The notes beneath the pieces are model-generated. The model saw only the letters and a list, made by a program, of their open reading frames with translations. It searched no databases and was not told where the DNA came from. A stretch of 64,000 nt of DNA from Micromonospora vinacea (GTDB lineage: Bacteria > Actinomycetota > Actinomycetes > Mycobacteriales > Micromonosporaceae): NCBI RefSeq assembly GCF_015751785.1, contig NZ_JADOTY010000001.1, forward strand, positions 1,922,001 to 1,986,000, read 5' to 3'. This document shows positions 9,988-19,221 of this stretch, one piece after another. Each line of letters opens with the position of its first letter. Position 1 is the stretch's first letter. The translations under genes and the position numbers were made by a program.

Positions 9988-10582
9988 GCCAGGCACCGAT
10001 CGGCCAGCGGCAGGCGAGGCCCCGGCTGCGCGTACTCCGAAGTCGGAGCCGGCGGGCGGTGAGCCGGCGGCGGCCGCCAGCGGGCCGGAGCTGGCCCGGG
10101 CGGTGCTCGACGCGGCGCTGTCCCGACGGCAGGCGGCGGCCCGCGCCCGGCGTACTCCCGGCAGTGGCGACGCTGCCGCCGGGTCGGGGCGACGGTTGCG
10201 CGGCTACTCCGGCCCTGGTCCGGACCCGCGCGATCCGCAGCCGCTCGGCGCCGTGCTGAACCGGCTGGTGAAGGCGCGTGGCTGGCAGCAGCCGGCGGCC
10301 GAGGCAACCGTGTTCGGCGCCTGGGAGCGGGTCGTTGGCGCTGAGGTCGCGCAGAACAGCCGCCCGGTGAAGTTGGAGAACGGCGAGCTGACAGTGGAGG
10401 CGCGCTCGACCGCCTGGGCCACCCAGCTGCGGCTGCTCGCCGGCTCGCTGCTCAAGCAGATCGCCAGCGAGGTCGGTCACAACGTGGTGCGCAAGCTGCA
10501 CATCCACGGCCCGGCCGCGCCCTCCTGGGGGAAGGGCCCACGTCGGGTCCGTGGTCGGGGCCCTCGCGACACGTACGGCTGA
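9977..10582 (+). CDS. DciA-like DUF721 family protein
   Basis: DUF721 proteins related to DciA are thought to help load the replicative helicase DnaB in bacteria without DnaC. The 201-residue product has a disordered N-terminal half rich in Pro, Ala, Gly and Arg (about 1-85). The C-terminal DUF721 fold follows (about 90-185) with [14 protein letters not shown], the typical [20 protein letters not shown] and [16 protein letters not shown]. The GTG start at 9977 lies inside recF, giving an 11-base overlap and probable coupling. The end is basic. Family assignment is confident; the helicase-loading role is inferred from other species. Confidence 0.88.
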   Translation: MSDKPGTDRPAAGEAPAARTPKSEPAGGEPAAAASGPELARAVLDAALSRRQAAARARRTPGSGDAAAGSGRRLRGYSGPGPDPRDPQPLGAVLNRLVKARGWQQPAAEATVFGAWERVVGAEVAQNSRPVKLENGELTVEARSTAWATQLRLLAGSLLKQIASEVGHNVVRKLHIHGPAAPSWGKGPRRVRGRGPRDTYG

Positions 10583-10591
10583 GCCGGCCGT

Positions 10592-10819
10592 TCAGCCGCG
10601 CCGGTCGGCCTCGCGGGCTGCCCGCTTGCGCTCCCGCTGCTCCCGGGTGAACCGCTTGCGCTCGGCCAGGTCGCGTTTCCACGCCTCGCGGGCCTCGGCC
10701 GAGCCGCCCTGCACCGCGCCCTGCACACCCTCGGCCGGGCCGGCGAGGTGCCGGAAGGCCCACCGCATCAGTCGGCCGCCCTCGCCCGGGGCCCTGGTGA
10801 TCGCGCCGTCCTCGCTCAT
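10592..10819 (-). CDS. Small basic hypothetical protein
   Basis: 75 residues, starting MSEDGAITRAPGEGG, with a strongly charged C-terminal helix. The segment from WKRDLAERKRF to the end alternates Arg, Lys and Glu and may form a coiled coil. A clear purine-rich site GAGGGCGG precedes the ATG at 10819. It points towards dciA (10 bases between stops) and away from the marR gene, sharing a 126-base control region with it. I do not recognise a family and can assign no function. Confidence 0.65.
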   Translation of the reverse strand: MSEDGAITRAPGEGGRLMRWAFRHLAGPAEGVQGAVQGGSAEAREAWKRDLAERKRFTREQRERKRAAREADRRG

Positions 10820-10878
10820 CTGCCGCCCTCTTTCCCGCGTCGCCTCGCTGGTTCTCGCCCGTCGCCCCGAGCAGACCG

Positions 10879-10905
10879 TTGGGACACCAATGGTTGGTGT
10901 ACCAA
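10879..10905. promoter_or_regulatory. Overlapping palindromes, candidate MarR operator
   Basis: Three interleaved inverted repeats share the half-site TTGG/CCAA: TTGG-GACA-CCAA (10879-10890), ACCAA-TGG-TTGGT (10886-10898) and TTGGT-GT-ACCAA (10894-10905). They lie 41 bases upstream of the marR ATG at 10946, in the divergent control region. MarR proteins bind such palindromes and usually autoregulate; binding is inferred. Confidence 0.55.
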
Positions 10906-10945
10906 TGATCGGTACGATAGTCACCGTGCGGAGAGAGGGCAACCG

Positions 10946-11434
10946 ATGAGCGAACGACCGGACGGCGTCGACCCGCTGGCCCTGGAGCAGCAGGTCTGCT
11001 TCGCCCTCTCGGTCGCCGCGCGCAGCGTGGTGGCCGTCTACCGGCCGCTGCTGGAGCCGATGGGGCTGACCCACCCGCAGTACCTGGTGATGTTGGCGCT
11101 CTGGCAGCACGCGCCGCTGTCCGGCCGCGACCTCAGCCGACTGCTCCAGCTCGACCCGGGCACGCTGTCACCCCTGCTCAAAAGGCTTGAGGCGGCCGGC
11201 TACCTGCGCCGGGAACGCGACCCGAGCGACGAGCGCAGCCTCGCCGTCACCCTCACCACCAGCGGTGCCGCGCTGCGGAGTCAGGCCGAGCTGATCCCGG
11301 CCGCGATCGTGCAGCGGCTCGGGCTGCCCGTCGAGGACCTGCAACACCTGCACGCGGTGCTCACGCAGCTGATCTCGGCCGCCAACCGGCCGGCCGCCCC
11401 GGAGACCGACCCGGCGGCTCAGGCGTCGGCGTAG
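10946..11434 (+). CDS. MarR family transcriptional regulator
   Basis: Winged-helix dimeric repressor of 162 residues. The DNA-binding part has LTHPQYLVMLALWQHAPLSG, then LSRLLQLDPGTLSPLLKRLE (recognition helix) and the wing YLRRERDPSDERSL (about 40-100). Cys14, near the N-terminus, sits in the context EQQVCFALSVAAR, which resembles the peroxide-sensing Cys of OhrR-type regulators, so it may sense organic hydroperoxides. No ohr gene lies beside it. The ATG at 10946 has a GAGAGAGG site. Palindromes upstream suggest autoregulation. The last 16 bases overlap the convergent gene at 11419-11973. Confidence 0.88.
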   Translation: MSERPDGVDPLALEQQVCFALSVAARSVVAVYRPLLEPMGLTHPQYLVMLALWQHAPLSGRDLSRLLQLDPGTLSPLLKRLEAAGYLRRERDPSDERSLAVTLTTSGAALRSQAELIPAAIVQRLGLPVEDLQHLHAVLTQLISAANRPAAPETDPAAQASA

Positions 11435-11973
11435 ACGGCGAACCCGCGCTCGGCGCAGCGCCGGTAGAACGCGGCCAGCACGCCCAGCTCGGCGCAGGTG
11501 AAGTTCCACTGCGGCGGGTCGCCGCGCTCGTCGCGCAGAGCGTCGAGCCGGCTCTCCAGCCAGCGCAGCTGCTGCTCGGCCAACCGACCGTCGCCGAGCA
11601 GGGAGCGCAGCACGGTGCTCACCGACTCGAAGGTGACAGCCTCGCCGTTCGCGCGGTGCGCGGCCACGAACCGCTCGATGCCGCTGGCGATCCAGGAGCA
11701 GCCGTCCGGGTCGATCACCGGGTCCTCGTCCTCGGCGGCGGCGTCTGTGGCGTACAACACACCTTCGAGGCCGAGCAGGAGATCCACCAACTCGGTGTAC
11801 GCGGTCGCCCGGATGGTGCCGGTCTTCGCGATCAGCTCGGCCAGCGCCGCTGTCGGCGCGGAGATGCGCGGCAGGTCGACGATCTCGCCGAAGTCGACGA
11901 ACTCGGCCGGCGCGACCGGATCGTAGAAGCGGCCGGTCCGCGGCCAGTGCACCGCGACGTTGTCCAGCCCCAT
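11419..11973 (-). CDS. Conserved hypothetical protein
   Basis: 184 residues, beginning MGLDNVAVHWPRTGRFYDP. The composition is acidic with an even codon bias typical of a real gene. It has the helical segment AALAELIAKTGTIRATAYTELVDLLL, a short Asp/Glu-rich stretch near 95, and WIASGIERFVAAHRANG. No membrane segment, signal peptide or known catalytic motif is seen. It converges on marR with a 16-base overlap and is followed upstream by a 521-base gene-free stretch before gyrB. I do not recognise its function. Confidence 0.7.
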   Translation of the reverse strand: MGLDNVAVHWPRTGRFYDPVAPAEFVDFGEIVDLPRISAPTAALAELIAKTGTIRATAYTELVDLLLGLEGVLYATDAAAEDEDPVIDPDGCSWIASGIERFVAAHRANGEAVTFESVSTVLRSLLGDGRLAEQQLRWLESRLDALRDERGDPPQWNFTCAELGVLAAFYRRCAERGFAVYADA

Positions 11974-12494
11974 CTGTCACCTCTTAAAGAGCACGTGTCG
12001 GGTCGATCGGGTCGATCGTCCCGGTTCCAACCGGTAAAGATCAAGGCTGGTTCCGGGGCGCCGCAAACGTACGGCACTGACGCTTCGGCCGCGACCCCCG
12101 ACCCGCCCGACCGCGGGTCAACCCGTTCCGGGGCGGCGCGTGCGATGGGGGCTTGGCGTGTGGGGGGAGTCGTGGGCGGCGGGGTTCTGCCGGCTATGGA
12201 CTTCTCAGCCGCCTCTCTGAGGGTGCCGAGTGGTGGTTCTGTCCCCCGCGCACAGTAGGATTGACAGTGAGACGAAGACCCGGTGCGGGAGTGGGACGGG
12301 GCCGGTGGCCCCAGATTCATTCTCCACGTCGGGTCGAGCCGATCGCGATCCGCGGGCAACCGCGGCGACCGGCGCGTTCGACCCGCTGTCCGGAGGTCTC
12401 CGGTGCCGGTCCACGCGCCGACGTCGCGTCCTGTCCGCCGAACCCGCGCCTGACGCGCCCTACCGGCGCGGCTGACGCGAGAAAGTGGCCGAGG
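11974..12494. other. Gene-free region upstream of gyrB
   Basis: 521 bases between two genes that are transcribed outward. No protein-coding pattern convinced me. The right half should hold the gyrB promoter. A TAGGAT (12256-12261) resembles a -10 element, but no clear -35 partner is spaced properly, and a TTGACA (12261-12266) lacks a -10. The left part contains the tandem GTCGATCGG near 12001-12012. DNA immediately before gyrB has no DnaA box, in contrast to the gyrB-gyrA gap. Confidence 0.5.
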
Positions 12495-14441
12495 GTGGCA
12501 GCGCAGGACAAGCAGGAGTACGGCGCAGAGTCGATCACCGTTCTCGAGGGGCTGGAGGCGGTTCGCAAGCGGCCCGGTATGTACATCGGGTCCACCGGCG
12601 AGCGCGGTCTGCACCACCTCGTCTGGGAGGTCGTCGACAACGCGGTCGACGAGGCGCTGGCCGGATACTGCGACACCATCGACGTGGTGCTGCTCGCCGA
12701 CGGCGGCGTCCGGGTCACCGACAACGGCCGTGGTTTCCCCGTCGACCTCCACCCGAAGCTCAAGAAGCCCGGTGTCGAGGTCGCGTTGACCATCCTGCAC
12801 GCGGGTGGCAAGTTCGACGGCAAGGCGTACGCGGTCTCCGGCGGTCTGCACGGCGTCGGTGTTTCCGTGGTGAACGCGCTCTCCACCAAGATGTTCGTCG
12901 AGATCCACAAGTCCGGCTCCGTGTGGCGGCAGCACTACACCAACTCCAAGCCGAGCCCGCTGGAGAAGGGCGAGACCACCGACCGCACCGGCTCGGCGGT
13001 CTCCTTCTGGCCCGACCCGGACGTCTTCGAGACCGTCGACTTCGACTTCCAGACCATCTACCGGCGTCTGCAGGAGATGGCCTTCCTCAACCGTGCCCTG
13101 CGCATCCACCTGCTCGACGAGCGGGTGGCCGAGGAAGAGGACGGCCGGCAGCGCGAGGTCACCTTCTACTACGAGGGCGGCATCGCGGACTTCGTCCGGC
13201 ACCTCAACGCCTCCAAGAGCCCGATCCACAAGACAGTGGTCGAGTTCGAGGCCGAGGAGGAGGGCATGTCGCTCGAGATCGCCATGCAGTGGAACGAGTC
13301 GTACGGCGAGTCGGTCTACACCTTCGCCAACACGATCAACACCCACGAGGGCGGCACCCACGAGGAGGGCTTCCGGTCCGCGCTGACCAGCGTGGTCAAC
13401 CGGTACGGCACCGACAAGAAGCTGCTCAAGGGCGACGAGAAGCTCTCCGGCGAGGACATTCGCGAGGGGCTCGCGGCGATCATCTCGGTCAAGCTGGCCA
13501 ACCCGCAGTTCGAGGGCCAGACCAAGACCAAGCTGGGCAACACCCCGGTGAAGAGCTTCGTGCAGCGGGTCTGCAACGACCGGTTGGTCGACTGGTTCGA
13601 CCGCAACCCGGCCGAGGCCAAGATGATCATTACGAAGGCCTCCCAGGCGGCCCGTGCCCGGATCGCCGCGCAGCAGGCGCGCAAGCTGGCCCGACGCAAG
13701 TCGCTGCTGGAGTCCGGCTCGATGCCGGGCAAGCTGGCCGACTGCCAGTCGACCGACCCCCGCGAGTCCGAGGTGTTCATCGTCGAGGGCGACTCGGCCG
13801 GTGGTTCGGCCAAGCAGGGTCGCGACCCGCGGACCCAGGCGATCCTGCCGATCCGCGGCAAGATCCTCAACGTGGAGAAGGCCCGGATCGACCGGGTGCT
13901 GAAGAACAACGAGGTCCAGGCGCTGATCACCGCGCTGGGCACGGGCATCCACGACGACTTCGACATGGAGAAGCTGCGGTACCACAAGGTGGTGCTGATG
14001 GCCGACGCGGACGTCGACGGCCAGCACATCCAGACGCTGCTGCTCACCCTGCTGTTCCGCTTCATGCGTCCGCTGGTCGAGATGGGGCACGTCTACCTGG
14101 CCGCCCCGCCTCTCTACAAGATCAAGTGGAACAAGAAGGGCGACGACGCCCAGTACGCGTACTCGGACCGCGAGCGGGACGGTCTGATCTTGCTGCGCCA
14201 GCAGAAGAAGCCGAACGCCAAGCCGGACGACATTCAGCGCTTCAAGGGCCTCGGCGAGATGAACTATCCCGAGCTGTGGGAAACCACAATGAACCCGGCG
14301 ACGCGTACCCTGCGTCAGGTCACTCTCGACGACGCGGCGACCGCCGACGAGTTGTTCAGTGTGCTGATGGGTGAGGACGTCGAGGCGCGCCGGTCGTTCA
14401 TCCAGCGCAACGCCAAGGACGTGCGGTTCCTGGATATCTGA
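12495..14441 (+). CDS. gyrB: DNA gyrase subunit B
   Basis: ATPase subunit of type IIA topoisomerase that introduces negative supercoils with GyrA. The 648-residue product has the GHKL ATPase motifs [14 protein letters not shown] (about 40) and the [12 protein letters not shown] loop (about 120). The TOPRIM region has [12 protein letters not shown] near 430 and the metal-binding DADVDGQHI near 500. GTG 12495 is chosen because family homology starts at [13 protein letters not shown]; the purine run GAAAG is a weak binding site. The gene is followed by a hairpin and DnaA boxes, so it may not form a simple operon with gyrA. Confidence 0.97.
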   Translation: MAAQDKQEYGAESITVLEGLEAVRKRPGMYIGSTGERGLHHLVWEVVDNAVDEALAGYCDTIDVVLLADGGVRVTDNGRGFPVDLHPKLKKPGVEVALTILHAGGKFDGKAYAVSGGLHGVGVSVVNALSTKMFVEIHKSGSVWRQHYTNSKPSPLEKGETTDRTGSAVSFWPDPDVFETVDFDFQTIYRRLQEMAFLNRALRIHLLDERVAEEEDGRQREVTFYYEGGIADFVRHLNASKSPIHKTVVEFEAEEEGMSLEIAMQWNESYGESVYTFANTINTHEGGTHEEGFRSALTSVVNRYGTDKKLLKGDEKLSGEDIREGLAAIISVKLANPQFEGQTKTKLGNTPVKSFVQRVCNDRLVDWFDRNPAEAKMIITKASQAARARIAAQQARKLARRKSLLESGSMPGKLADCQSTDPRESEVFIVEGDSAGGSAKQGRDPRTQAILPIRGKILNVEKARIDRVLKNNEVQALITALGTGIHDDFDMEKLRYHKVVLMADADVDGQHIQTLLLTLLFRFMRPLVEMGHVYLAAPPLYKIKWNKKGDDAQYAYSDRERDGLILLRQQKKPNAKPDDIQRFKGLGEMNYPELWETTMNPATRTLRQVTLDDAATADELFSVLMGEDVEARRSFIQRNAKDVRFLDI

Positions 14442-14450
14442 CGGACTGCG

Positions 14451-14483
14451 CCGGATCGGCCGGGCCCTGCCCGGCCGATCCGG
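14451..14483 (+). terminator. GC-rich hairpin after gyrB
   Basis: A perfect 14-base stem (14451-14464 with 14470-14483) with a 5-base loop begins 9 bases after the gyrB stop. It has no T tract. It may act as an attenuator or terminator separating gyrB from gyrA; stems without U runs are common in actinobacteria. Confidence 0.55.
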
Positions 14484-14484
14484 C

Positions 14485-14535
14485 GGTCCACAGAGTTATC
14501 CACAGCTTGGCCGGTATCCACAGCCGTTATCCACA
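14485..14535 (+). promoter_or_regulatory. DnaA-box cluster in the gyrB-gyrA gap
   Basis: Two perfect boxes TTATCCACA (14496-14504 and 14527-14535), one near match GTATCCACA (14514-14522) and a partial GGTCCACAG (14485-14493) all lie in the same orientation within 51 bases. Neighbouring box starts are 11-18 bases apart. They sit 37-87 bases upstream of the gyrA start, where a promoter would be. DnaA could regulate gyrA here, or the boxes could titrate DnaA; both are inferences. Confidence 0.75.
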
Positions 14536-14571
14536 GCACGAAAACGACTCTGAGTCTGATAAGGGTATACA

Positions 14572-17094
14572 GTGACCGATTCTCCCGAGTCCACACCGAA
14601 CGAGCCCGAGGTCCCCGCCGAGGCCATCGCCGCGGTGGTCGCGCACGACCGGATCGAACCGGTCGGGCTCGAGGTGGAGATGCAGCGCTCCTACCTCGAC
14701 TACGCGATGAGCGTCATCGTCGGTCGCGCGCTGCCGGACGTCCGGGACGGCCTCAAGCCGGTCCACCGCAAGATCCTCTACGCGATGTTCGACTCCGGCT
14801 ACCGTCCCGACCGCGGCTACGTGAAGTGCTCCCGCGTCGTCGGTGACGTGATGGGTCAGTTCCACCCGCACGGCGACTCGGCGATCTACGACGCGCTGGT
14901 CCGGATGGCACAGCCCTGGTCGCTGCGCTACCCGCTGGTCGACGGCAACGGCAACTTCGGCTCGCCGGGTAACGACCCTGCCGCCGCCATGCGATACACC
15001 GAGTGCAAGCTCGACCCCCTCGCCATGGAGATGCTGCGGGACATCGACGAGGACACCGTCGACCTGCAGGACAACTACGACGGCCGGGCCAAGGAGCCCA
15101 CCATCCTGCCGTCGCGGATCCCCAACCTCCTGGTGAACGGCTCCGAGGGCATCGCGGTCGGCATGGCCACCAAGATCCCGCCGCACAACCTGCGGGAGAT
15201 CGGTGCGGCGGTGCAGTGGTGCCTCGAGCACCCGGAGGAGGACGAGGAGACCACCCTCGAAGCCCTGCTCGGCATCGTCAAGGGCCCGGACTTCCCGACC
15301 CACGGCCTGATCGTCGGCACCACGGCGATCCAGGACGCGTACCGCACCGGTCGCGGTTCGATCCGGATGCGCGCCGTGGTGGAGGTCGAGGAGGACAAGC
15401 GGGGACGCCCCTGCCTGGTCGTCAGCGAACTGCCCTACCAGGTCAACCCGGACAACCTCGCCGAGCGGATCGCCGAGCTGATCAAGGAGGGCAAGCTCGC
15501 CGGGATCGCCGACATCCGCGACGAGTCCTCCGGTCGTACTGGCATGCGGATCGTGCTGGTGCTCAAGCGCGACGCGGTCGCGAAGGTGGTGCTGAACAAC
15601 CTCTACAAGCACACCCAGCTCCAGGAGACCTTCGGCGCCAACATGCTGGCCCTGGTCGACGGGGTGCCGCGCACGCTCAACCTGGCCCAGTTCATCCGCT
15701 ACTACGTCGAGCACCAGATCGACGTGATCCGCCGGCGGACCGCGTTCCGGCTGCGCAAGGCCGAGGAGCGGGCGCACATCCTGCGGGGTCTGGGCAAGGC
15801 GCTGGACGCGCTGGACGAGGTGATCGCCCTGATCCGGCGCTCTCCGACAGTGGACGACGCCCGGCAGGGCCTGATCCGGCTGCTGGAGATCGACGAGATC
15901 CAGGCGACGGCGATCCTGGACATGCAGCTGCGCCGGCTCGCCGCCCTGGAGCGGCAGCGGATCGTCGACGACCTGGCCAAGCTTGAGATCGAGATCGCCG
16001 ACCTCAAGGACATCCTCGCCAAGCCCGAGCGGCAGCGGAAGATCGTCTCCGAGGAGCTGGGCGAGATCGTCACCAAGTGGGGCGACGACCGCCGGACGCA
16101 GATCATCCCGTTCGACGGCGAGGTCTCGATGGAGGACCTCATCGCCCGCGAGGACGTGGTCGTCACGATCACCCGCACCGGGTACGCCAAGCGGACCAAG
16201 GTCGATCTCTACCGCTCCCAGCGGCGCGGCGGTAAGGGCGTCAGCGGCGCCACGCTGCGGCAGGACGACATCGTCAGCCACTTCTTCGTCTGCTCGACCC
16301 ACGACTGGATCTTGTTCTTCACGAACAAGGGCCGTGTCTACCGGGCCAAGGCGTACGAGTTGCCGGAGGCCAGTAGGGTAGCCAAGGGCCAACACGTGGC
16401 CAATCTGCTCGCCTTCCTACCCGACGAGCAGATAGCGCAGATCATTGAGATCCCGAACTACCAGGTAGCCCCCTATCTGGTACTGGCCACGAAGAACGGC
16501 CTGGTGAAGAAGACGCGGCTCGAGGAGTTCGACTCCAACCGTTCCGGCGGCATCATCGCGATCAACCTGCGCGATGAGGACGAGCTGGTCGGTGCTGCGT
16601 TGGTTGCGCCGGAAAACGACCTGCTGCTGGTCTCGAAGAAGGCACAGGCGATTCGGTTCAACGCCTCGGACGAGGCGCTGCGGCCGATGGGCCGGGCCAC
16701 CTCGGGCGTGATCGGCATGCGCTTCACGGACGACGACGTCCTGCTCGCCATGGAAGTCGTGCGGGATGGTTTGGACGTTCTGGTGGCCACGAACGGGGGA
16801 TACGCGAAGCGGACCCCGATCGAGGAATACCCGGTGCAGGGCCGGGGAGGTAAGGGCGTGTTGACTGCGAAGATCACCGAACGGCGCGGTGGTCTGGTTG
16901 GCGCGGTGGTGATCGATCCGGACGACGAGCTGTTCGCGATCACCAGCAACGGTGGTGTCATTCGGACTCCGGTGAAGCCTGTACGCCGTACGCGTGACCG
17001 GAACACAATGGGGGTCAAGCTGATGGACCTCCCGGACGGCGTGACTATCGTGGCGATTGCTCGCAATGCCGACGAGCCTGACGAACAGGACTAG
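14572..17094 (+). CDS. gyrA: DNA gyrase subunit A
   Basis: DNA breakage-reunion subunit of gyrase, 840 residues. The catalytic tyrosine is in MRYTECKLD, about residue 142. The quinolone region reads [17 protein letters not shown] with Ser at about 103 and Asp at about 107, the fluoroquinolone-sensitive type (Ser83/Asp87 in E. coli numbering). The GyrA box SQRRGGKGV, needed for DNA wrapping, lies near 550 and introduces the beta-pinwheel C-terminal domain. The GTG at 14572 follows a short site TAAGGG. The upstream gap carries a DnaA-box cluster. The downstream DUF3566 gene begins 5 bases after the stop. Confidence 0.97.
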   Translation: MTDSPESTPNEPEVPAEAIAAVVAHDRIEPVGLEVEMQRSYLDYAMSVIVGRALPDVRDGLKPVHRKILYAMFDSGYRPDRGYVKCSRVVGDVMGQFHPHGDSAIYDALVRMAQPWSLRYPLVDGNGNFGSPGNDPAAAMRYTECKLDPLAMEMLRDIDEDTVDLQDNYDGRAKEPTILPSRIPNLLVNGSEGIAVGMATKIPPHNLREIGAAVQWCLEHPEEDEETTLEALLGIVKGPDFPTHGLIVGTTAIQDAYRTGRGSIRMRAVVEVEEDKRGRPCLVVSELPYQVNPDNLAERIAELIKEGKLAGIADIRDESSGRTGMRIVLVLKRDAVAKVVLNNLYKHTQLQETFGANMLALVDGVPRTLNLAQFIRYYVEHQIDVIRRRTAFRLRKAEERAHILRGLGKALDALDEVIALIRRSPTVDDARQGLIRLLEIDEIQATAILDMQLRRLAALERQRIVDDLAKLEIEIADLKDILAKPERQRKIVSEELGEIVTKWGDDRRTQIIPFDGEVSMEDLIAREDVVVTITRTGYAKRTKVDLYRSQRRGGKGVSGATLRQDDIVSHFFVCSTHDWILFFTNKGRVYRAKAYELPEASRVAKGQHVANLLAFLPDEQIAQIIEIPNYQVAPYLVLATKNGLVKKTRLEEFDSNRSGGIIAINLRDEDELVGAALVAPENDLLLVSKKAQAIRFNASDEALRPMGRATSGVIGMRFTDDDVLLAMEVVRDGLDVLVATNGGYAKRTPIEEYPVQGRGGKGVLTAKITERRGGLVGAVVIDPDDELFAITSNGGVIRTPVKPVRRTRDRNTMGVKLMDLPDGVTIVAIARNADEPDEQD

Positions 17095-17098
17095 TTGA

Positions 17099-18004
17099 AT
17101 GACGGAGACACAGGCGAAGTCGGGGAACACGGGGACCTCGGCCAAACCGGTCGACGAGGAGGCCGCCAAGGGCGGCACACCAGCGACCGGCCGCGCGGCC
17201 GTGGGCCGGGCGACGGTCCCCGCCGATGCGCCTGCCCCGAAGTTCACCAGGGCTCCCGGTATGACACCCCCACCGGAGCAGCCGGGCGAGGACGGCGGGT
17301 CCGGCGACAAGACCGAGGCGTCCAGCGCCGAGGCACCGACGTCGGCCGCCGCCAGCCCTCCGGGCCCGGCGGCGGCGCCCTCGGCCCGTCCGGCGACCAC
17401 CCAGCCGATCGGTGTCCGCCCGGGTCAGGCGACCTCGACAGGGTCCACCGGCACCCAGCCGCGGATCACACCCGGGATGACCCAGCCGGACGCGGCACGT
17501 GGCACCGCAGCCGGCCGCCCGGCCAGCGGCGGTGGCCTGCCACCGGGGATCGGCAACGCGTCCGCCGTCGGGGCCGCCCGCGTCGGCGACGCGGTGCGTG
17601 CGGCGCGTACGTCGGTCAGTTCGGCCGCCTCCCGCGGACCGCGACGCGCCCGGCTGAACCTGAAGCGGATCGACCCGTGGTCCGTGATGAAGTTCGCGTT
17701 CGCGGTGTCGGTGGTGCTCTTCATCGTCGTGGTGGTCGCCACCTCGGTGCTCTACCTGGCGCTGGACGCGATGGGTGTGTTCCAGAGCGTCAACGAGAGC
17801 CTGAGTGACCTGGTCAACGCCGGCGGCGGCCAGAGCACCAGCGGCTTCCAGATCACCGCCAAGGGCGTGATTCTCAGCTCGGCGCTGATCGGCCTGGTCA
17901 ACGTGGTGCTGTTCACCGCGCTGGCCACCCTGGGCGCGTTCGTCTACAACGTCTGCGCCGACCTGGTCGGCGGGATCGAGCTGACGCTCGCCGAGCGGGA
18001 CTGA
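17099..18004 (+). CDS. DUF3566 membrane protein
   Basis: 301 residues. The N-terminal ~185 residues are disordered and rich in Ala, Pro, Thr and Gly. The DUF3566 domain follows, from ARLNLKRIDPWSVMKFAFAV, with one transmembrane helix at about 200-222. A short extracytoplasmic segment (about 225-260) includes a Gly/Ser stretch, and a second helix lies at about 262-285. This gene sits directly after gyrA in most actinobacteria; in mycobacteria and streptomycetes the homologue is linked to cell growth or division, so a role at the membrane near replication is plausible but unproven. It starts 5 bases after gyrA with no clear ribosome site, suggesting coupling. Confidence 0.88.
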   Translation: MTETQAKSGNTGTSAKPVDEEAAKGGTPATGRAAVGRATVPADAPAPKFTRAPGMTPPPEQPGEDGGSGDKTEASSAEAPTSAAASPPGPAAAPSARPATTQPIGVRPGQATSTGSTGTQPRITPGMTQPDAARGTAAGRPASGGGLPPGIGNASAVGAARVGDAVRAARTSVSSAASRGPRRARLNLKRIDPWSVMKFAFAVSVVLFIVVVVATSVLYLALDAMGVFQSVNESLSDLVNAGGGQSTSGFQITAKGVILSSALIGLVNVVLFTALATLGAFVYNVCADLVGGIELTLAERD

Positions 18005-18155
18005 GTGACCGGGACGCCGGGGCACCGCGGAATGCGGTCGCTCCGGCGTCCCGTACTCGGGTAGGTTTTGCAGGCGGCGACGGACCCGGCTCGCAGGCGC
18101 GGACCCCGATTTGGGGCCAGCGGAGCGGATGGGTTAATCTTGCTCGTCGCAACGC

Positions 18156-18229
18156 GGGGCTATAGCTCAGTCGGTTAGAGCGCAGAGCTGATAACTCTGA
18201 GGTCGATGGTTCGATTCCATCTAGCCCCA
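18156..18229 (+). tRNA. tRNA-Ile (anticodon GAT)
   Basis: A 74-base cloverleaf with acceptor strands GGGGCTA (18156-18162) and TAGCCCC (18222-18228), D-arm AGCTCAGTCGGTTAGAGC, anticodon loop CTGATAA and T-loop GGTTCGATTCC. CCA is not encoded. It sits between gyrA-DUF3566 and tRNA-Ala, the usual actinobacterial arrangement. Confidence 0.97.
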
Positions 18230-18271
18230 CCGCATGTCGTCCGACGGTAGTCGAGCGCGAGGGGTCGCCCC

Positions 18272-18400
18272 ATGTTCAAGAAGCTGCTGATTCTGGCTGG
18301 CGTCGTCGGTGTGGCCGCCGTCGTGTTCAACAAGATCAAGGCGTCGAACGACGAGCGTGCCCTGTGGCACGAGGCGACCACCGCGCCCGACCTCCGCTGA
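18272..18400 (+). CDS. DLW-39 family small membrane protein
   Basis: A 42-residue protein: a short basic start MFKKL, one hydrophobic helix (about 5-20), then a polar tail with NKIKASNDERALWHEAT. It matches the actinobacterial DLW-39 family, whose members have a lysine-rich start, one transmembrane helix and a conserved D/E-x-LW-x-EAT motif, and lie between these tRNA genes. The function of the family is unknown. A GAGGGG site precedes the ATG. It is too small to be found by length-based gene calls. Confidence 0.85.
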   Translation: MFKKLLILAGVVGVAAVVFNKIKASNDERALWHEATTAPDLR

Positions 18401-18442
18401 CGTTCGGCCCGGCGACGAGCGATCGTCGCCGCGGCCACTCAC

Positions 18443-18518
18443 GGGGCCCTAGCTCAACTGGCAGAGCACTGCCTTTGCAAGGCAGGGGTTAGGGGTTCGA
18501 GTCCCCTGGGCTCCACCA
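18443..18518 (+). tRNA. tRNA-Ala (anticodon TGC)
   Basis: A 76-base cloverleaf with acceptor strands GGGGCCC (18443-18449) and GGGCTCC, containing the G3-U70 pair that specifies alanine. The anticodon loop is CTTTGCAAG and the T-loop is GGTTCGAGTCC. The 3' CCA is encoded (18516-18518). The DNA after it is less GC-rich. Confidence 0.97.
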
Positions 18519-18676
18519 GCACTTTCCCCGGGTTGACCCTCGGTCCTGAGTACAGCCAAGCGGTCAGGCCGTCCCAGCAGTCGATCAAGGGTTGGCGTTC
18601 CTTCTCACTCTCAGGCCGGCACGGCGGATGGTCTTCTCCGTTGCCGAACGTCTGCCGAGTCCCGAAGATTGCCAGC

Positions 18677-19147
18677 ATGGAGCCGGTAGTGCAGTGGGTG
18701 CGGACGTCGTGGACCAAACAGTCTCGGGGTGGGCCACCTGCGGCGCAGCGGAACGCGGCGCCGGTTGCACTCGCGCTGCCCGCCGAAGCGGCACCACTCG
18801 TTCACGAAGTCCTGCAAGGCGAGTCCGACGAGTTCCGACCGCACTCCACCACCCAGTTGGCGTTGCCCGTTGACGGCGTGCAGTTGCGCCATGTCGATGG
18901 GCGGCTTCGGGTACAGCTCGACGTGTCACCGTGGGGGATGCCGCGGCGCCATCGCCGACCACCAGCTGTGCTCCTGAAGCCCGGCGAGTGGGTGCGCTGG
19001 CAGATCAACTACCGGTTTGTCGGGTCCTGTGGCGGCGACTGGTCGTACCGACTCGACACCCTGAATGTCGCTCACGGTCAAGTCTCTGTCGACAGGTTCC
19101 TCGGGGAGCCAACCTACGTCGTGGATGAGCGCGCCTACCTGAGGTAG
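18677..19147 (+). CDS. Hypothetical protein
   Basis: 156 residues from ATG 18677. The second half has a convincing protein character: VLLKPGEWVRWQINYRFVG and GGDWSYRLDTLNVAHGQ suggest a small beta-rich domain, while the first 30 residues are low-complexity. The frame is open for another 48 codons upstream, but that DNA begins next to tRNA-Ala and does not look coding. No ribosome site is obvious. It is the first gene in the less GC-rich patch 18519-20430. I recognise no family; the start is uncertain. Confidence 0.5.
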   Translation: MEPVVQWVRTSWTKQSRGGPPAAQRNAAPVALALPAEAAPLVHEVLQGESDEFRPHSTTQLALPVDGVQLRHVDGRLRVQLDVSPWGMPRRHRRPPAVLLKPGEWVRWQINYRFVGSCGGDWSYRLDTLNVAHGQVSVDRFLGEPTYVVDERAYLR

Positions 19148-19221
19148 GTCCCAACGGGATTCAGAGGCCCGCAGGCTTGGAGGCCTCGTGAGCGGGCGAG
19201 CGCGCTGTGGGCAAGGTCCGC

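Noticed and set aside
11832..14090. 752-codon leftward open frame across gyrB
   Set aside because: It is the antisense of gyrB with no recognisable domain; gyrB itself is certain.
14527..16395. 622-codon leftward open frame across gyrA
   Set aside because: Antisense of gyrA; Leu/Asp/Val-rich shadow sequence without family features.
17913..18230. Leftward frame starting MGLDGIEPSTSELSALR
   Set aside because: This is the well-known false protein from reading a tRNA-Ile gene backwards.
18454..18717. Leftward frame ending VEPRGLEPLTPALQRQCS
   Set aside because: The same kind of artefact, from the reverse of tRNA-Ala.
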